A DNA stretch of 64,000 nt from Cherax quadricarinatus (GCF_038502225.1 NC_091293.1:11646205-11710204), one strand, 5' to 3'; numbered from the stretch's first letter, positions 1 to 12,800 are shown. Program-made: numbers and translations. Notes: generated from the letters alone by a model not told the origin.

Positions 1-136
1 CTATATTTTCTTTGTCTTCCTTTCTTCTCTCTAGGTGTGTTCTGTTGTTCAATACTTTTCAGCTGAAATTTTGGTCCCACGTGAGCCAATAGCTCTCCTG
101 CTATGCTCCTTTTTCTTGTCATTAGACTTTCTACAC

Positions 137-247
137 TTCTACTACTACTACTCCTCTTCTACTACTACTACTACTACTACTACTACTGCTACTTCTACTA
201 CTACTACTACTACTACTACTACTGCTGCTGCTGCTACTACTACTATT
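137..247. repeat. (CTA)n microsatellite, imperfect
   Basis: Trinucleotide tract of CTA/TAC units with CTC, CTT and CTG interruptions, including a short (CTG)n run near 223-235. The long Tyr- or Thr-rich reading frames here are a consequence of the triplet period and not coding evidence. Confidence 0.95.
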
Positions 248-408
248 GCCTCACTTCACTTCCCCTTTCTCTGTCTGTTGTGCCACTGCTACTCCCCCAA
301 CCTACTACTACCACTGCCGGCATTACTTGTACCTCTACTTTTCCACTTCTTCCTCTCTTAGTATCGTCCCTGACCTCCTCTCCTGTATATATACTGGCTC
401 CCTCACCT

Positions 409-499
409 TCGTGTGTTACTGTAACTAGTCAATGGTTCAAGTCGGACCGAAACGTCATCATAAGCTTTTTCTCTCCTATGTGCGGATTATTTGTATAAT
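409..499 (+). mobile_element. Fragment of PLE-like terminal repeat (hammerhead-like family 2)
   Basis: About 75 bases from 425 on match one arm of the fold-back at 31358-31511. The shared block has GTCAATGG, then AAGTCGGACCGAAACGTC, then a TTATTTGT end. It can form a stem (GGTTC with GGACC) followed by GAAA, the layout of hammerhead stem II plus the second core strand. The first core strand is not canonical, so function is doubtful. I interpret it as a solo terminal repeat of a Penelope-like family. The family link is an inference. Confidence 0.5.
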
Positions 500-1667
500 G
501 TATCCCCTCCACTCCATTACCCACCAGAGAAATGTGATGGAAGGTAAGGGAGGGTGAGCAGGAATGAAATAGTCCCACCCATGTTAACCACGTCTCATGA
601 TACTCGTTCACAAACCTTCGTATTTGTAAGGGAGAAAACTCTAATAATCTTTATTCTTATTGTTTTTCTGCTTGTCTGACGGTGTGCTAGTTTGCTAGCT
701 ACATTTCCCAGTCTTCCTTTTGTTTACTTCGCCTGCCAGAGCTGTCTGAAGGACTGTGTTAGTCCTGTTCAGTTTGGTTCCTGCCTGTTTCAGCCTAATT
801 TCTTTTCTTATACCTCTCACTATGTAGCACTGAGTACCTCCTGTCTGCATGTGTACCTAGATAATGTGTTTCCGGCTTATATTATGGCTAAAATTTTATC
901 TCTTATTTTAATCCCTGTCTATAGTTCTGTCTGATCTCTCCAGACGTGCGAATGTTTTTAACTACACTTGTGACTGATAGACGTCTAGCGGGATTAATAT
1001 TCTGCTGAATGTAGAAGCAGCTCTCATCTGATTATAAACCTTAAGATGTCCTCTTACTGTAGTATATGAAGTCCATCTTCATGAGGAAGGGCTTCCCCTT
1101 CACAGCTTAATTCAGGATTCACCGAGAGTGGCAGCTTTACAGTCGACCAAGGTACTAACTAGTGTAACACACCTGTTCTCTACCCACAACACTACAGTAG
1201 CGAGCACCAGCACCGTCGCCACCTGGGCTCACAGTGGTCTGGCCTTCAACAACTGTTGACTTCTTACCACATCAACCCATCTTCCCTAATCCCTCTCCTG
1301 GATCGTCTGTCTGTCCATTGCTTCTTTTTGAATCCTTAGGTTTTAGTAGTATTGTTCCATGATTATCCTCTGATTACTGGTTGTGTCGTGCGTCGAATAT
1401 GTTCCACTTTTCAACGTTCGTGACACAACCATTCGCATGCCCTCTCGACCAGTAAACCGGCAATTCAGAGCATAGCAGTTCTGGGGCCCCACTGCTGTTT
1501 TATTGTTCAGTTCAACCCACCAATTAGGTGAAAGCAGGTTTCCCCAGACAAAGCAGACTCTCGCTAACTCTGGTTGGCGAGTTGGTTTTGGTTGTCTCAC
1601 CATTGTACTGCTCATCTTATATCTTAAACTTGTAAAACATCGCAAATCAGTAATCTACCCCTTCTGT
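500..1667. other. No recognised feature
   Basis: Low-copy looking sequence. Reading frames up to 115 codons on both strands show no recognisable domain, start context or splice structure. I see no gene, tRNA or repeat here. Confidence 0.6.
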
Positions 1668-2357
1668 GTTTGTCTTGCCCTTATCTTGCCCTTGCCATGC
1701 CCTGATCTTACCCTTGCCTTTATCTTACCGTTCCCATGCCCTTATGTTACCGTTGCCCTTATCTTATCCTTCCCATGCCCTTATCTTACCCTTGCCATGC
1801 CCTTATCTTACCCTTGCCCTTATCTTACCCTTCCCATGCCCCTATCTTAGCCTTGCCATGCCCTTATCTTGCCCTTGCCCTTATCTTGCCCTTGCCCTTA
1901 TCTTACCCTTGCCCTTATCTTACCCTTGCCCTTATCTTACCCTTGCCCTTATCTTACCCTTGCCCTTATCTTACCCTTGCCCTTATCTTACCCTTGCCCT
2001 TATCTTACCCTTGCCCTTATCTTACCCTTGCCCTTATCTTACCCTTGCCCTTATCTTACCCTTGCCCTTATCTTACCCTTGCCCTTATCTTACCCTTGCC
2101 CTTATCTTACTCTTTCCCTTATCTTACCCATGTCTTGCCCTTATCTTACCCATGTCTTGCCCTTATCTTGCCCTTGCCCTTATCTTGCCCTTGCCCTTAT
2201 CTTACCCTTGCCCTTATCTTACCCTTGCCCTTATCTTACCCTTGCCCTTATCTTACCCTTGCCCTTATCTTAGCCTTGTCCTTATCTTACTCTTTCCCTT
2301 ATCTTACCCATGTCTTGCCCTTATCTTACCATTGTCTCGCCCTTGTCTTGCCCTGTT
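1668..2357. repeat. 17-bp minisatellite
   Basis: Tandem array with unit CCCTTATCTTACCCTTG, nearly perfect from about 1870 to 2110 and more variable at both ends (CATGCCC, TCTTTCCC and CATGTCTTG variants). A block with the TACTCTTTCCC and CATGTCTTG variants occurs at about 2109-2160 and again at 2289-2335, so the array contains an internal duplication. Because 17 is not a multiple of 3 and the unit has no stop in any forward frame, three overlapping Leu/Pro-rich frames stay open. They are artefacts. Confidence 0.95.
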
Positions 2358-2607
2358 GATCTGCATATATCACTAACTTGCCCCTGGGCCAGGAGCTGCA
2401 GGTCGTGTTCACTACCTCTCCAAGTTATACCAATATTCCTCCATAAGTTTCTTTTTATAACCTGATTTAATGACTTATATTTTAATTATTTATGGTTGTA
2501 TGACCTTTACGGGTTTAACCCTTAGTTATCATTATTAGAATTATTTATGCTATTTATTTTCTTTTTTTTCAATTTTTTTTTATAAAAAATTTGTGTTTAA
2601 TCAAGAA

Positions 2608-2728
<121 letters not shown>

Positions 2729-2815
2729 ATAAGATCACAGTAAACAGGTGATTTCAGAATATGCAAAACAACCACTCTGAAAGAATAGAGAAATTCCAAG
2801 CGCTTTCGTGACTAC

Positions 2816-3274
2816 GAAAACTTGGTTGATATGCCTTCTCTTATTAAGACTTTTAATATTAAAGTTGTATTCAAAAATCTTGATACAGTAAAAAAACTTT
2901 TGATAAAGAATTCCCCCCAAAATGCTGATGGATGTGTCTATAAGATTCCTTGTAAAATTTGCGATAAAGTTTATTACGGTCAAACTGGTAAAAATCTCGA
3001 ACTAAGATTAAAACAACATAAATATAGCATTAGAACTGGACAAGATTCCAATGCTCTATTTATTCATGTAAGAGATTTTAACCATCCAATTGATTTTCAA
3101 AAAGTTGAGAAAGTAGTATCAAGCAAGTCCATGGTCGACAGGAATATAATTGAATCTTGTTTCATAAAAAGCAGTTTTGACAATAATATGAATATTTCCT
3201 TTGGTTTATATAAATTAGATCCATTTATAATTAATAGAATTTGGGAAGAATTTAATAATACACTGGACAAATAA
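2816..3274 (+). pseudogene. PLE protein C-terminus with GIY-YIG endonuclease domain
   Basis: The last 152 codons of a Penelope-like reverse transcriptase protein, with the RT domain missing. The domain visible is the GIY-YIG endonuclease that nicks target DNA for PLE insertion. Motifs are GCVYKIPCKICDKVYYGQTG with a CxxC pair between the two signature tyrosine motifs, followed by LELRLKQH. The frame is open from the fusion point at 2816 to TAA at 3272-3274 without damage. Against the same region of copy 2 only two changes are evident (Ile for Leu in MPSLIKT, Met for Ile in NNMNIS). No start codon of its own is expected, so this is a dead 5'-truncated copy. Confidence 0.85.
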
Positions 3275-3434
3275 TAATTTTTAAATTTTCTTGGGTAGAA
3301 TAGTTTGTGGGTGAGTTGTGCAAAGGACCTATCCAGTTGGGTCGGCGTGCGTCAGGTGTTTAACCGTTGTGGGATCTGATAGTGAGGTGCTGGCCGGACC
3401 CCTTATATAGCTTCCTTGGATGCTTTACTTTCAT

Positions 3435-3476
3435 AGTTCCTTGATAATGTGAGTAGTCACGAAAGCGCTTGGAATT
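3435..3476 (+). ncRNA. Hammerhead-ribozyme-like motif in PLE 3' terminal repeat
   Basis: What is seen: stem I AGTTCC (3435-3440) with GGAATT (3471-3476), including one G-U pair. First core strand TTGATAA (3441-3447), one extra T (3448). Stem II GTGA (3449-3452), loop GTAG, TCAC (3457-3460). Second core strand GAAA (3461-3464), a minimal self-complementary helix III GCGC (3465-3468), then U16.1 and H17 as TT (3469-3470). Cleavage would fall between 3470 and 3471. The canonical C3-G8 pair is replaced by U3-A8. PLE terminal repeats are known to carry hammerheads with very short helix III, which fits. Activity is inferred, not shown. Confidence 0.7.
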
Positions 3477-3510
3477 TCTCTATTCTTTCAGAGTGGTTGT
3501 TTTGCATATA

Positions 3511-3626
<116 letters not shown>

Positions 3627-3691
3627 TCCTGTGTAGGGAAGTGACGTTTCCCTCATTTCTGTGACACCAAAAACCTGTGGAACAGCCTTCG

Positions 3692-6600
3692 TCGGTGGTG
3701 ATGGTGGTGGTGGTGGTGGTGGTGGTGGTGGTGGTGGTGATGGTGGTGGTGGTGGTGGTGGTGGTGGTGGTGGTGGTGGTGGAGTTGGGTGGTGGTGGTG
3801 GTTGTGGTGGTGGTGGTGGTGGTGGTGGTGGTGGTGGTGGTGGTGGTGGTGGTGGTGGTGGTGGTGGTGGTGGTGGTGGTGGTGGTGGTGGTGGTGGTGG
3901 TGGTGGTGGTGGTGGTGGTGGTGGTGGTGGTGGTGGTGGTGGTGGTGGTGGTGGTGGTGGTGGTGGTGGTGGTGGTGGTGGTGGTGGTGGTGGTGGTGGT
4001 GGTGGTGGGTGGTGGTGGTGGTGGTGGTGGTGGTGGTGGTGGTGGTGGTGGTGGTGGTGGTGGTGGTGGTGGTGGTGGTGGTGGTGGTGGTGGTGGTGGT
4101 GGTGGTGGTGGTGGTGGTGGTGGTGGTGGTGGTGGTGGTGGTGGTGGTGGTGGTGGTGGTGGTGGTGGTGGTGGTGGTGGTGGTGGTGGTGGTGGTGTGT
4201 GGTGGTGGTGGTGGTGGTGGTGGTGGTGGTGGTGGTGGTGGTGGTGGTGGTGGTGGTGATGGTGGTGGTGATGGTGGTGGTGGTGGTGGTGGTGGTGGTG
4301 GTGGTGGTGGTGGTGTTGGTGTTGTGGTGGTGGTGGTGGTGGTGGTGATGGTGGTGGTGGGGGTGGTGGTGATGTGTAGTGGTGGTGATGGTGTGGTAGT
4401 GTTGTTGTTGTGGTGGTGGTGGTTTTGGTGGTGGTGGTGGTGGTGATGGTGGTGTTGGTGATGGTGGTGGTGGTGATGGTGTTGGTGACGGTGGTGGTGA
4501 TAGTGGTGGTGGTGGTGATGGTGATGTTGGTGATGGTGGTGGTGATAGTGGTGTTGGTGGTGTTGGTGATGTTGGTGATGTTGGTGATGGTGGTGATGGT
4601 GGTGGTAGTGATGGTGATGGTGGTGTTGGTGATGGTGGTGGTGGTGGTGGTCATGTTAGTGATGGTCGTGGTTGTGGTGGTGGTGGTGGTGGTCATGTTG
4701 GTGATGGTGGTGTTGGTGATGGTGGTGGTGATAGTGCTGGTGGTGGTGTTGGTGATGCTGGTAATGGTGGAGGTGGTGTTGGTGATGGTGGTGTTGGTGG
4801 TGGTGGTGTTCGTGGTGGTGGTGTTGGTGGCGGTGGTGTTGGTGGTGTTGGTGGTGGTGGCGGCGTTGGTGGTGGTGGTGTTGGTGGTGATGGAGTGGAT
4901 GATTGTGGTGTTGGTGGTGGTGGTGTTGGTGATGGTGGTGGTGATAGTGATGGTGGTGGTGGTGTTGGTAATGTTGGTGAAGGTGGCGTTGGTGATGGTG
5001 GTGTTGGTGATGGTGGTGGTGATAGTGGTGGTAGTGGTGTTTGTGATGTTGGTGATGGTGGTGTTGGTGATTGTGGTGATGATAGTGCTGGTGGTGGTGG
5101 TGGTGTTGGTGATGGTGTTGGTGGTGGTGGTGTTAGTGGTGGTGGTGTTGGTGCTGTTGGTGATGGTGTTGGTGGTGTTGGTGATGGTGGTGTTGGTGGT
5201 GTTGGTGATGGTGGTGGTGATAGTGGTGGTGGTGGTGGTGATGTTGGTGATGGTGGTGGTGGTAGTGTTGGTGGTGGTGCTCTTGGTGATGTTTGTGTTG
5301 GTGATGCTGGTGTTGGTGGTGGTGGTGGTGTTGGTGGTGCTGGTGTTGGTGGTGGTGGTGGTGGTGGTGTGGTGTTGGTGATGGTGATGGTGGTGTTCAT
5401 GGTGGTGATAGTGGTGGTGTTAGTGGTAGTGTGGGTGTGTTGATAGTGATGGTGGTGATAGTGGTGTTGGTGATGGTGGTGTGGGTGTTGGTGGTGGTGA
5501 AAGTGGTGTTGGTGTTGGTGGTGCTGGGGGTGGTGGTAAAGGTGGTGGTGTTGGTGGTGATGATGATGGTGGTGATGGTGGTAATGGTGGTGTTGGTGAT
5601 GGTGGTGGTGATATTGGTGGTGGTGGTGGTGGTGGTGTTGGTGGTGGTGGTGATGGCGGTGTTGGTGGTGTTGGTGATGGTGGTGTTGGTGGTGGTGATG
5701 CTGGTGATGGTGGTGTTGGTGGTGGTGATGCTGGTGATGGTGGTGTTGGTGATGGTGATGGTGGTGGTGATAGTGGCGGTGATAGTGGTGGTGTTAGTGG
5801 TGGTAGTGGTGTGGTGATAGTGGTGATAGTGGTGTTGGTGGTGATGATAGTGGTGTTGGTGATGGTGGTGTTGGTGTTGTTGGTGGTGGTAGTGGTGGTG
5901 GTGTTGGAGGTGGTGGTGATGGTGGTGTTGGTGATGGTGTTGGTGATAGTGGGGATGGTGTTGGTGGTGATGGTAATAGTAACGTTGGTGTTGGTGGTGG
6001 TGATAGTGGTGGTGGTGGTGTTGGTGGCGTTGACAATGGTGTTGTTGGTGTTGGTGGTGTTGGTGGTGGTGGTGGTGGTGGTGGTGGTGGTGGTGATGGT
6101 GGTGTTGGTGGTGGTGGTAGTGGTGTTGGTGGTGGTGGTAGTGGTGTTGGTGGTGGTGACGGTGGTGATGATGTTGGCGTTGGTGGTGATGATAGTGGTG
6201 GTGGTGTTGGTGATGGTAGTGGTGTTGGTGGTGTTGACGGTGGTGTTGGTGGTGGTGGTGTTGGTGATGTGGTGATAATGTTGGTGTTAGTGGTGGTGAT
6301 AGTGGTGGTGATGTTGGTGGTGGTGGTGTTGGTATTGGTGATGGTGGTGTTGGTGATGGTGGTGGTGGTGTTGGTGGTGGTGGTGTTGGTGATGGTGGTG
6401 GTGGTGGTGATGGTGATGGTGGTGATAATGTTGGTATTAGTGGTGGTGATAGTGGTGGTGATGTTGGTGGTGGTGGTGTTGGTGGTGTTGATGGTGGTGT
6501 TGGTTGTGTTGGTGATGGAGTTGGTGATGGTGGTGGTGGTTTTGGGGGTGGTGGTGGGGGTGGTGGTGGGAATGGTGGTGGTGGGGGTGGTGGTGGTGGT

Positions 6601-9328
6601 GGTGGTGGTAGTGATGGTGGTGGTGGTGGTGGTTGTGGTGGCGGTGGTGGTGGTGGTGTTGGTGTTGGTGGTGGTGGTGGTGGTGGGGGTGGTGGTGTTG
6701 GTGGTGGTGGTGTTGGTGGTGGTGGTGGTGGTGGTGGTGGTGGTGGTGGTGGTGGTGGTGGTGGTGGTGGTGATGGTGGTGATGGTGGTGGTGGTGTTGG
6801 TGGTGGTGGTGGTGGTGGTGGTGGTGTTGGTGGTGGTGATAGTGGTGGTGGTGATGGTGTTGGTGATGGTGGTGTTGGTGGTTGTGGTGATGGTGGTGTT
6901 GGTGGTGGTGCTGTTGGTGGCGATGGTGTTGGTGGTGTTGGTGGTGGTGGCGTTATTGGTGGTGGTGTTGGTGGTGGTGGTGTTGGTGATGGTGGTGGTG
7001 ATAGTGATGGTGGTGGTGATAGTGATGGTGGTGGTGGTGTTGGTGATGTTGGTGATGGTGGCGTTGGTGATGGTGGTGTTGGTGATGGTGGTGGTGATAG
7101 TGCTGATTGTGGTGGTGGTGTTGGTGATGGTGTTGGTGGTGGTGGTGTTAGTGGTGGTGGTGTTGGTGCTGTTGGTGATGGTGTTGGTGGTGTTGGTGAT
7201 GGTGGTGGTGATAGTGATGGTGGTGGTGGTGGTGTTGGTGATGTTGGTGATGGTGGCGTTGGTGATGGTGGTGTTGGTGATGGTGGTGGTGATAGTTCTG
7301 GTGGTGGTGGTGGTGTTGGTGATGGTGTTGGTGGTGGTGGTGTTAGTGGTGGTGGTGTTGGTGCTGTTGGTGATGGTGTTGGTGGTGTTGGTGATGGTGG
7401 TGTTGGTGGTGTTGGTGATGGTGGTGGTGATAGTGGTGGTGGTGGTGGTGATGTTGGTGATGGTTGTGGTGGTAGTGTTGGTGGTGGTGCTCTTGGTGAT
7501 GTTGGTGTTGGTGATGCTGGTGTTGGTGGTGGTGGTGGTGTTGGTGGTGCTGGTGTTGGTGGTGGTGGTGGTGGTGGTGGTGTTGGTGGTGCTGGTGTTG
7601 GTGGTGGTGGTGGTGGTGGTGATGGTGGTGTTGGTGATGGTGGTGGTGATAGTGGTGGTAGTGGTGTTTGTGATGTTGGTGATGGTGGTGTTGGTGATTG
7701 TGGTGGTGATAGTGCTGGTGGTGGTGTTGGTGATGGTGTTGGTGGTGGTGGTGTTAGTGGTGGTGGTGTTGGTGCTGTTGGTGATGGTGTTGGTGGTGTT
7801 GGTGATGGTGGTGTTGGTGGTGTTGGTGGTGGTGGTGTTGGTGATGGTGGTGGTGATAGTGGGTGTGGTGGTGGTGATGTTGGTGATGGTAGTGTTGGTG
7901 GTGGTGCTCTTGGTGATGTTGGTGTTAGTGATAGTGGTGTTGGTGGTGGTGGTGGTGTTGGTGATGCTGGTGTTGGTGGTGGTGGTGGTGGTGTGGTGTT
8001 GGTGATGGTGATGGTGGTGTTCATGGTGGTGATAGTGGTGGTGTTAGTGGTAGTGTGGGTGTGTTGATAGTGGTGGTGGTGATAGTGGTGTTGGTGATGG
8101 TGGTGTTGGTGTTGTTGGTGGTGGTAGTGGTGTTGGTGTTGGTGGTGAAAGTGGTGTTGGTGTTGGTGGTGCTGAGGGTGGTGGTAAAGGTGGTGGTGTT
8201 GGTGGTGATGATGATGGTGGTGATGGTGGTGATGGTGGTGTTGGTGATGGTGGTGGTGATATTGGTGGTGGTGGTGGTGGTGGTGTTGGTGGTGGTGGTG
8301 ATGGCGGTGTTGGTGGTGTTGGTGATGGTGGTGTTGGTGGTGGTGATGCTGGTGATGGTGGTGTTGGTGGTGGTGATGCTGGTGCTGGTGGTGTTGGTGA
8401 TGGTGATGGTGGTGGTGATAGTGGCGGTGATAGTGGTGGTGTTAGTGGTGGTAGTGGTGTGGTGATAGTGGTGATAGTGGTGTTGGTGGTGATGATAGTG
8501 GTGTTGGTGATGGTGGTGTTGGTGTTGGTGGTGGTGGCGTTGGTGATGGTGGTGTTGGTGATGGTGGTGGTGATATTGGTGGTGGTGGTGGTGGTGGTGT
8601 TAGCGGTGGTGGTGATGGCGGTGGTGGTGGTGTTGGTGATGGTGGTGTTGGTGGTGGTGATGCTGCTGATGGTGGTGTTGGTGGTGTTGCGGGTGGTGGT
8701 GCTGGTGATGGTGGTGTTGGTGGTGGTGGCGTTGGTGATGGTGGTGTTGGTGATGGTGATGGTGGTGGTGATAGTGGCGGTGATAGTGGTGGTGTTAGTG
8801 GTGGTAGTGGTGGTGGTGATAGTGGTGATAGTGGTGTTGGTGGTGATGATAGTGGTGTTGGTGATGGTGGTGTTGGTGTTGGTGGTGGTGGCGTTGGTGA
8901 TGGTGGTGTTGGTGATGGTGATGGTGGTGGTGATAGTGGCGGTGGTAGTGGTGGTGTTAGTGGTGGTAGTGGTGTGGTGATAGTGGTGGTGGCGATTGTG
9001 GTGATAGTGGTGTTGGTGGTGATGATAGTGGTGTTGGTGATGGTGGTGTTGGTGATGGTGATGGTGGTGGTGATAGTGGTGGTGATAGTGGTGGTAGTGG
9101 TGTGGTGATAGTGGTGGTGGCGATAGTGGTGGTGTTAGTGGTGGTAGTGGTGTGGTGATAGTGGTGGTGGTGATAGTGGCGGTGATAGTGGTGGTGGTGG
9201 TGTGGTGATAGTGGTGGTGGTGATAGTGGTGATAGTGGTGGTGTTAGTGGTGGTAGTGGTGTGGTGATAGTGGTGGTGGTGATAGTGGTGATAGTGGTGT
9301 TGGTGGTGATGATAGTGGTGTTGGTGTT
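3692..9328. repeat. 5.6-kb GGT-derived compound array
   Basis: Almost pure (GGT)n from about 3700 to 4250, then GGT units mixed with GAT, GTT, AGT and GCT. The plus strand is extremely G+T rich with almost no C. Longer blocks are duplicated: a segment with a GGTGTTCATGG marker ends at 5400 and recurs ending at 8024 (offset about 2624), and a TGCTCTTGGTGATG marker recurs near 5278, 7488 and 7904. Frames on either strand give homopolymer-like Gly/Val/Trp or Pro/Thr/Ser/His strings with no domain. These are not genes. G-quadruplex potential is high where GG runs repeat every three bases. Confidence 0.95.
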
Positions 9329-9538
9329 GAAAGAGCAGTGATAACTGCACGGTCAGCCTCACCCACATTCCTAAACTGTGTTGCTGTGACGGTGTCAGCC
9401 ACCGCTGCCTCTCATTGTCAGCAGCTGACACTCTCCACTTCCTGACCCTCCCTTGCTGACCTTACCTATTATATTTCTGTATTTCACTAATCGTAATTGA
9501 AAACCTATGAATCAACACCGAACTAAGGATTTCAAACT

Positions 9539-9552
9539 GCTATTATTATTAA

Positions 9553-9601
<49 letters not shown>
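9539..9601. repeat. (TTA)n microsatellite
   Basis: Nearly perfect ATT/TTA tract. The short spans on either side (9329-9538 and 9602-9814) hold unrecognised unique sequence. Confidence 0.95.
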
Positions 9602-9814
9602 GAACAAGGATGAAGGGTCGACCTTCGACGACTTGAGCTCAATAACACCCGTGGGTTTAAAGCTTTACGGGAAAAAGTGTTATGAGGTGGAGGAGGTTCA
9701 CCTGAACCACGACCACATGGATTTATGAGCAGGTGGATTTACCGCCTGGGTGACTTAAACTTTTCAAGTGTTTCCTCAGGTACCTAAGTTACCCCACCTC
9801 ACACCCCGCCCCTC

Positions 9815-12800
9815 ATTGGGGTCATGTACACCATACCTTCACCTGGAGTCTCGTACTTCCCCCACCATCACTTGGGGTCTCGCACCTCCCCCACCATCAC
9901 CTGGGGTCTCGTACCTCCCCCACCATCACCTGGGGTCTTGTACCTCCCCCACCATCACATGGGGTCTCGTACGTCGCCGACCATCACCTGAGGTCTCGTA
10001 CTTCCACCACCATCACCTGGGGTCTCGTACCTCCCCCACCATCACCTGGGGTCTCGTACCTCCCCCACCATCACCTGGGGCCTCGTACCTCACCCTCCAT
10101 CACCTGGGGTCTTGTACCTACCCACAATCACTTGATGTCTCGTACCTCCCCCACCATCACCTGGGGTCTCGTACCTCCCCCACCATCACCTGGGGTTTAG
10201 TACCTACCCACAATCACTTGATGTCTCGTACCTCCCCCACCATCACCTGGGGTCTCGTACCTCCCCCACCATCACCTGGGACCTCGAACTTCCCCCACCA
10301 TCACCTGGGGCCTCGTACCTCCACCACCTTCACCTGGGGCCTCGTACTTCCCCCACCATCACCTGGGGCCTCGTACTTCCCCCACCATCACCTGGGGCCC
10401 CGTACCTCCACCACCTTCACCTGGGACCTCGAACTTCCCCCACCATCACCTGGGGCCTCGTACCTCCACCACCTTCACCTGGGGCCTCGTACTTCCCCCA
10501 CCATCACCTGGGGTCTCGTACCTCCACCACCATTACCTGGGGTCTCGTGCCTCCACCTCCATCACCTGGGGTCTTGTACCTCCCCCACCATCACCTGGGG
10601 TCTAGTACATACCCCACCATCACCTGCGGTCTCGTACCTCCCCCACCATCATCTGGGGTCTCGTACCTCCCCCACCATCACCTGAGGTCTCGTACCTCCC
10701 CCACCATCACCTGGGGTCTCGTACCTCCACCACAATCGCTTGGGGGTCTCGTACCTCCCCCACCATCACCTGGGGTCTCGTACCTCCCCACTATCACCTG
10801 GGGTCTCGAACTTCATCCACCATCACCTGGGGCCTCGTACCACCACCACCTTAACCTGGGGCCTCGTACTTCCCCCACCATCACCTGGGGTCTCGTACCT
10901 CCACCACCATTACCTGGGGTCTCGTGCCTCCACCACCATCACCTGGGGTCTTGTACCTCCCCCACCATCACCTGGGGTCTCGTACATACCCCACCATCAC
11001 CTGGGGTCTCGTACCTCCCCCACCATCATCTGGGGTCTCGTTCCTCCCCACCATCACCTGGGGTCTTGTACCTCCCCCACCATCACCTGAGGTCTCGTAT
11101 CTCCACCAAGATCGCTTGGGGTCTCGTACCTCCCCCACCATCACCTGGGGTCTCGTACCTCCCCCACCATCACCTGGGGTCTCGTACCTCCCCCACCATC
11201 ACCTGGGGTCTCGTATCTCCCCCTCCATCACCTTTGGTCTCGTACCTCCACCACCATCACCTGGGGTCTCGTACCTCCCCCACCATCACCTGGGGTCTCG
11301 TACCTCCCCCACCATCACCTGGGGTCTCGTACCTCCACCACCATCACCTGGGGTCACGTACCTCCCCACCATCACCTGGGATCTCGTACCTCCCCCACCA
11401 TCACCTGGGGTCTCATACCTCCACCACCATCACCTGGGGTCTCGTACCTCCACCACCATCACCAGGGGTCTCGTACCTCCCCCACCATCACCTGGGGTCT
11501 CGTACCTCCCCAACCATCACCTGGGGTCTCGTACCTCCACCACCATCACCTGGGGTCTCGTACCTCCCCCACCATCACCTGGGGTCTCTTACCTCCCCCA
11601 ACATCACCTGGGGTCTCGTACCTCCGCCACCATCACCTGGGGTCTCGTACCTCCCCCACAATCACCTGGGGTCTCGTACCTCCACCACCATCACCTGGAG
11701 TCTCGTACCTCCACCACCATCACCTGGGGTCTCGTACCTCCCCCACAATCACCTGGGGTCTCGTACCTCCCCCACCATCACCTGGGGTCTCGTACCTCCC
11801 CCACCATCACCTGGGGTCTTGTACCTCCACCACCATCACCTGGGTTCTCGTACCTCCCCCACCATCACCTGGGGTCTCCTACCTCTACCGCCATCACCTG
11901 GGGTCTCGTACTTCCACCACCATCACCTGGGGTCTCGTACCTCCACCACCATCACCTGGGGTCTCGTACATACCCCACCATCACCTGGGGTCTCGTACAT
12001 ACCCCACCATCACCTGGGGTCTCGTACCTCCCCCACCATCACCTGGGGTCTCGTACCTCCCCCACCATCACCTGGGGTCTTGTACCTCCCCCACCATCAC
12101 CTGGGGTCTCGTACCTCCCCCACCATCACCTGGGGTCTCGTACCTCCCCCACCATCACCTGGGGTCTCATACATCCCCACCATCGCCTAGGGTCTCGTAC
12201 CTCCCCCACCATCACCTGGGGTCTCGTACCTCCCCCACCATCAGTTGGGGTCTCGTACCTCCCCCACCATCACCTGGGGTCTCGTACCTCCTCCACCATC
12301 ACCTGGGGTCTCGTACCTCCCCCACTATCACCTGGGGTCTCGTACCTCCCCACCATCACCTGGGGTCTCGTACCTCACCCACCATCACCTGGGGTCTCGT
12401 ACCTCCTCCATCATCACCTGGGGTCTCGTACCTCCCCCACAATCACCTGGGGTCTCGTACCTCCACCACCATCAATTGGGGTCTCGTACCTCCCCCACCA
12501 TCACCTGGGGTCTCGTACCTACACCACCATCACCTGGGGTCTCGTACCTCCCCAACCCTCAGCTGGGGTCGCGTACCTCCCCCACCATCACCTGGGGTCT
12601 CGTACCTCCCCCACCATCACCTGGGATCTCGTACCTCCCCCATCATCACCTGGGGTCTCGTACCTCCCCCACCATCACCTGGTGTCTCGTACCTCCACCA
12701 CCATCACCTGGGGTCTCGTACCTCCCCCACCATCACCTGGGGTCTCGTACCTACACCACCATCACCTGGGGTCTCGTACCTCCACCACCATCACCTGGTG

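Noticed and set aside
1668..2357. Telomere-like repeat because of TTACCC
   Set aside because: The unit is 17 bp and not TTAGG-type. The array is interstitial and variable.
3300..3420. A second hammerhead using CTGATAGTGAG in the PLE 3' UTR
   Set aside because: It resembles the first core strand, but no GAAA with pairing stem II and no stem I partner follow.
3692..4250. Poly-Gly or poly-Trp protein
   Set aside because: Pure GGT microsatellite. The frames reflect the triplet.
5397..8024. Minus-strand 875-codon Pro/Thr/His-rich frame resembling an extensin or mucin
   Set aside because: Composition follows the GGT array. No signal peptide, and the residue type changes with indels in the repeat.
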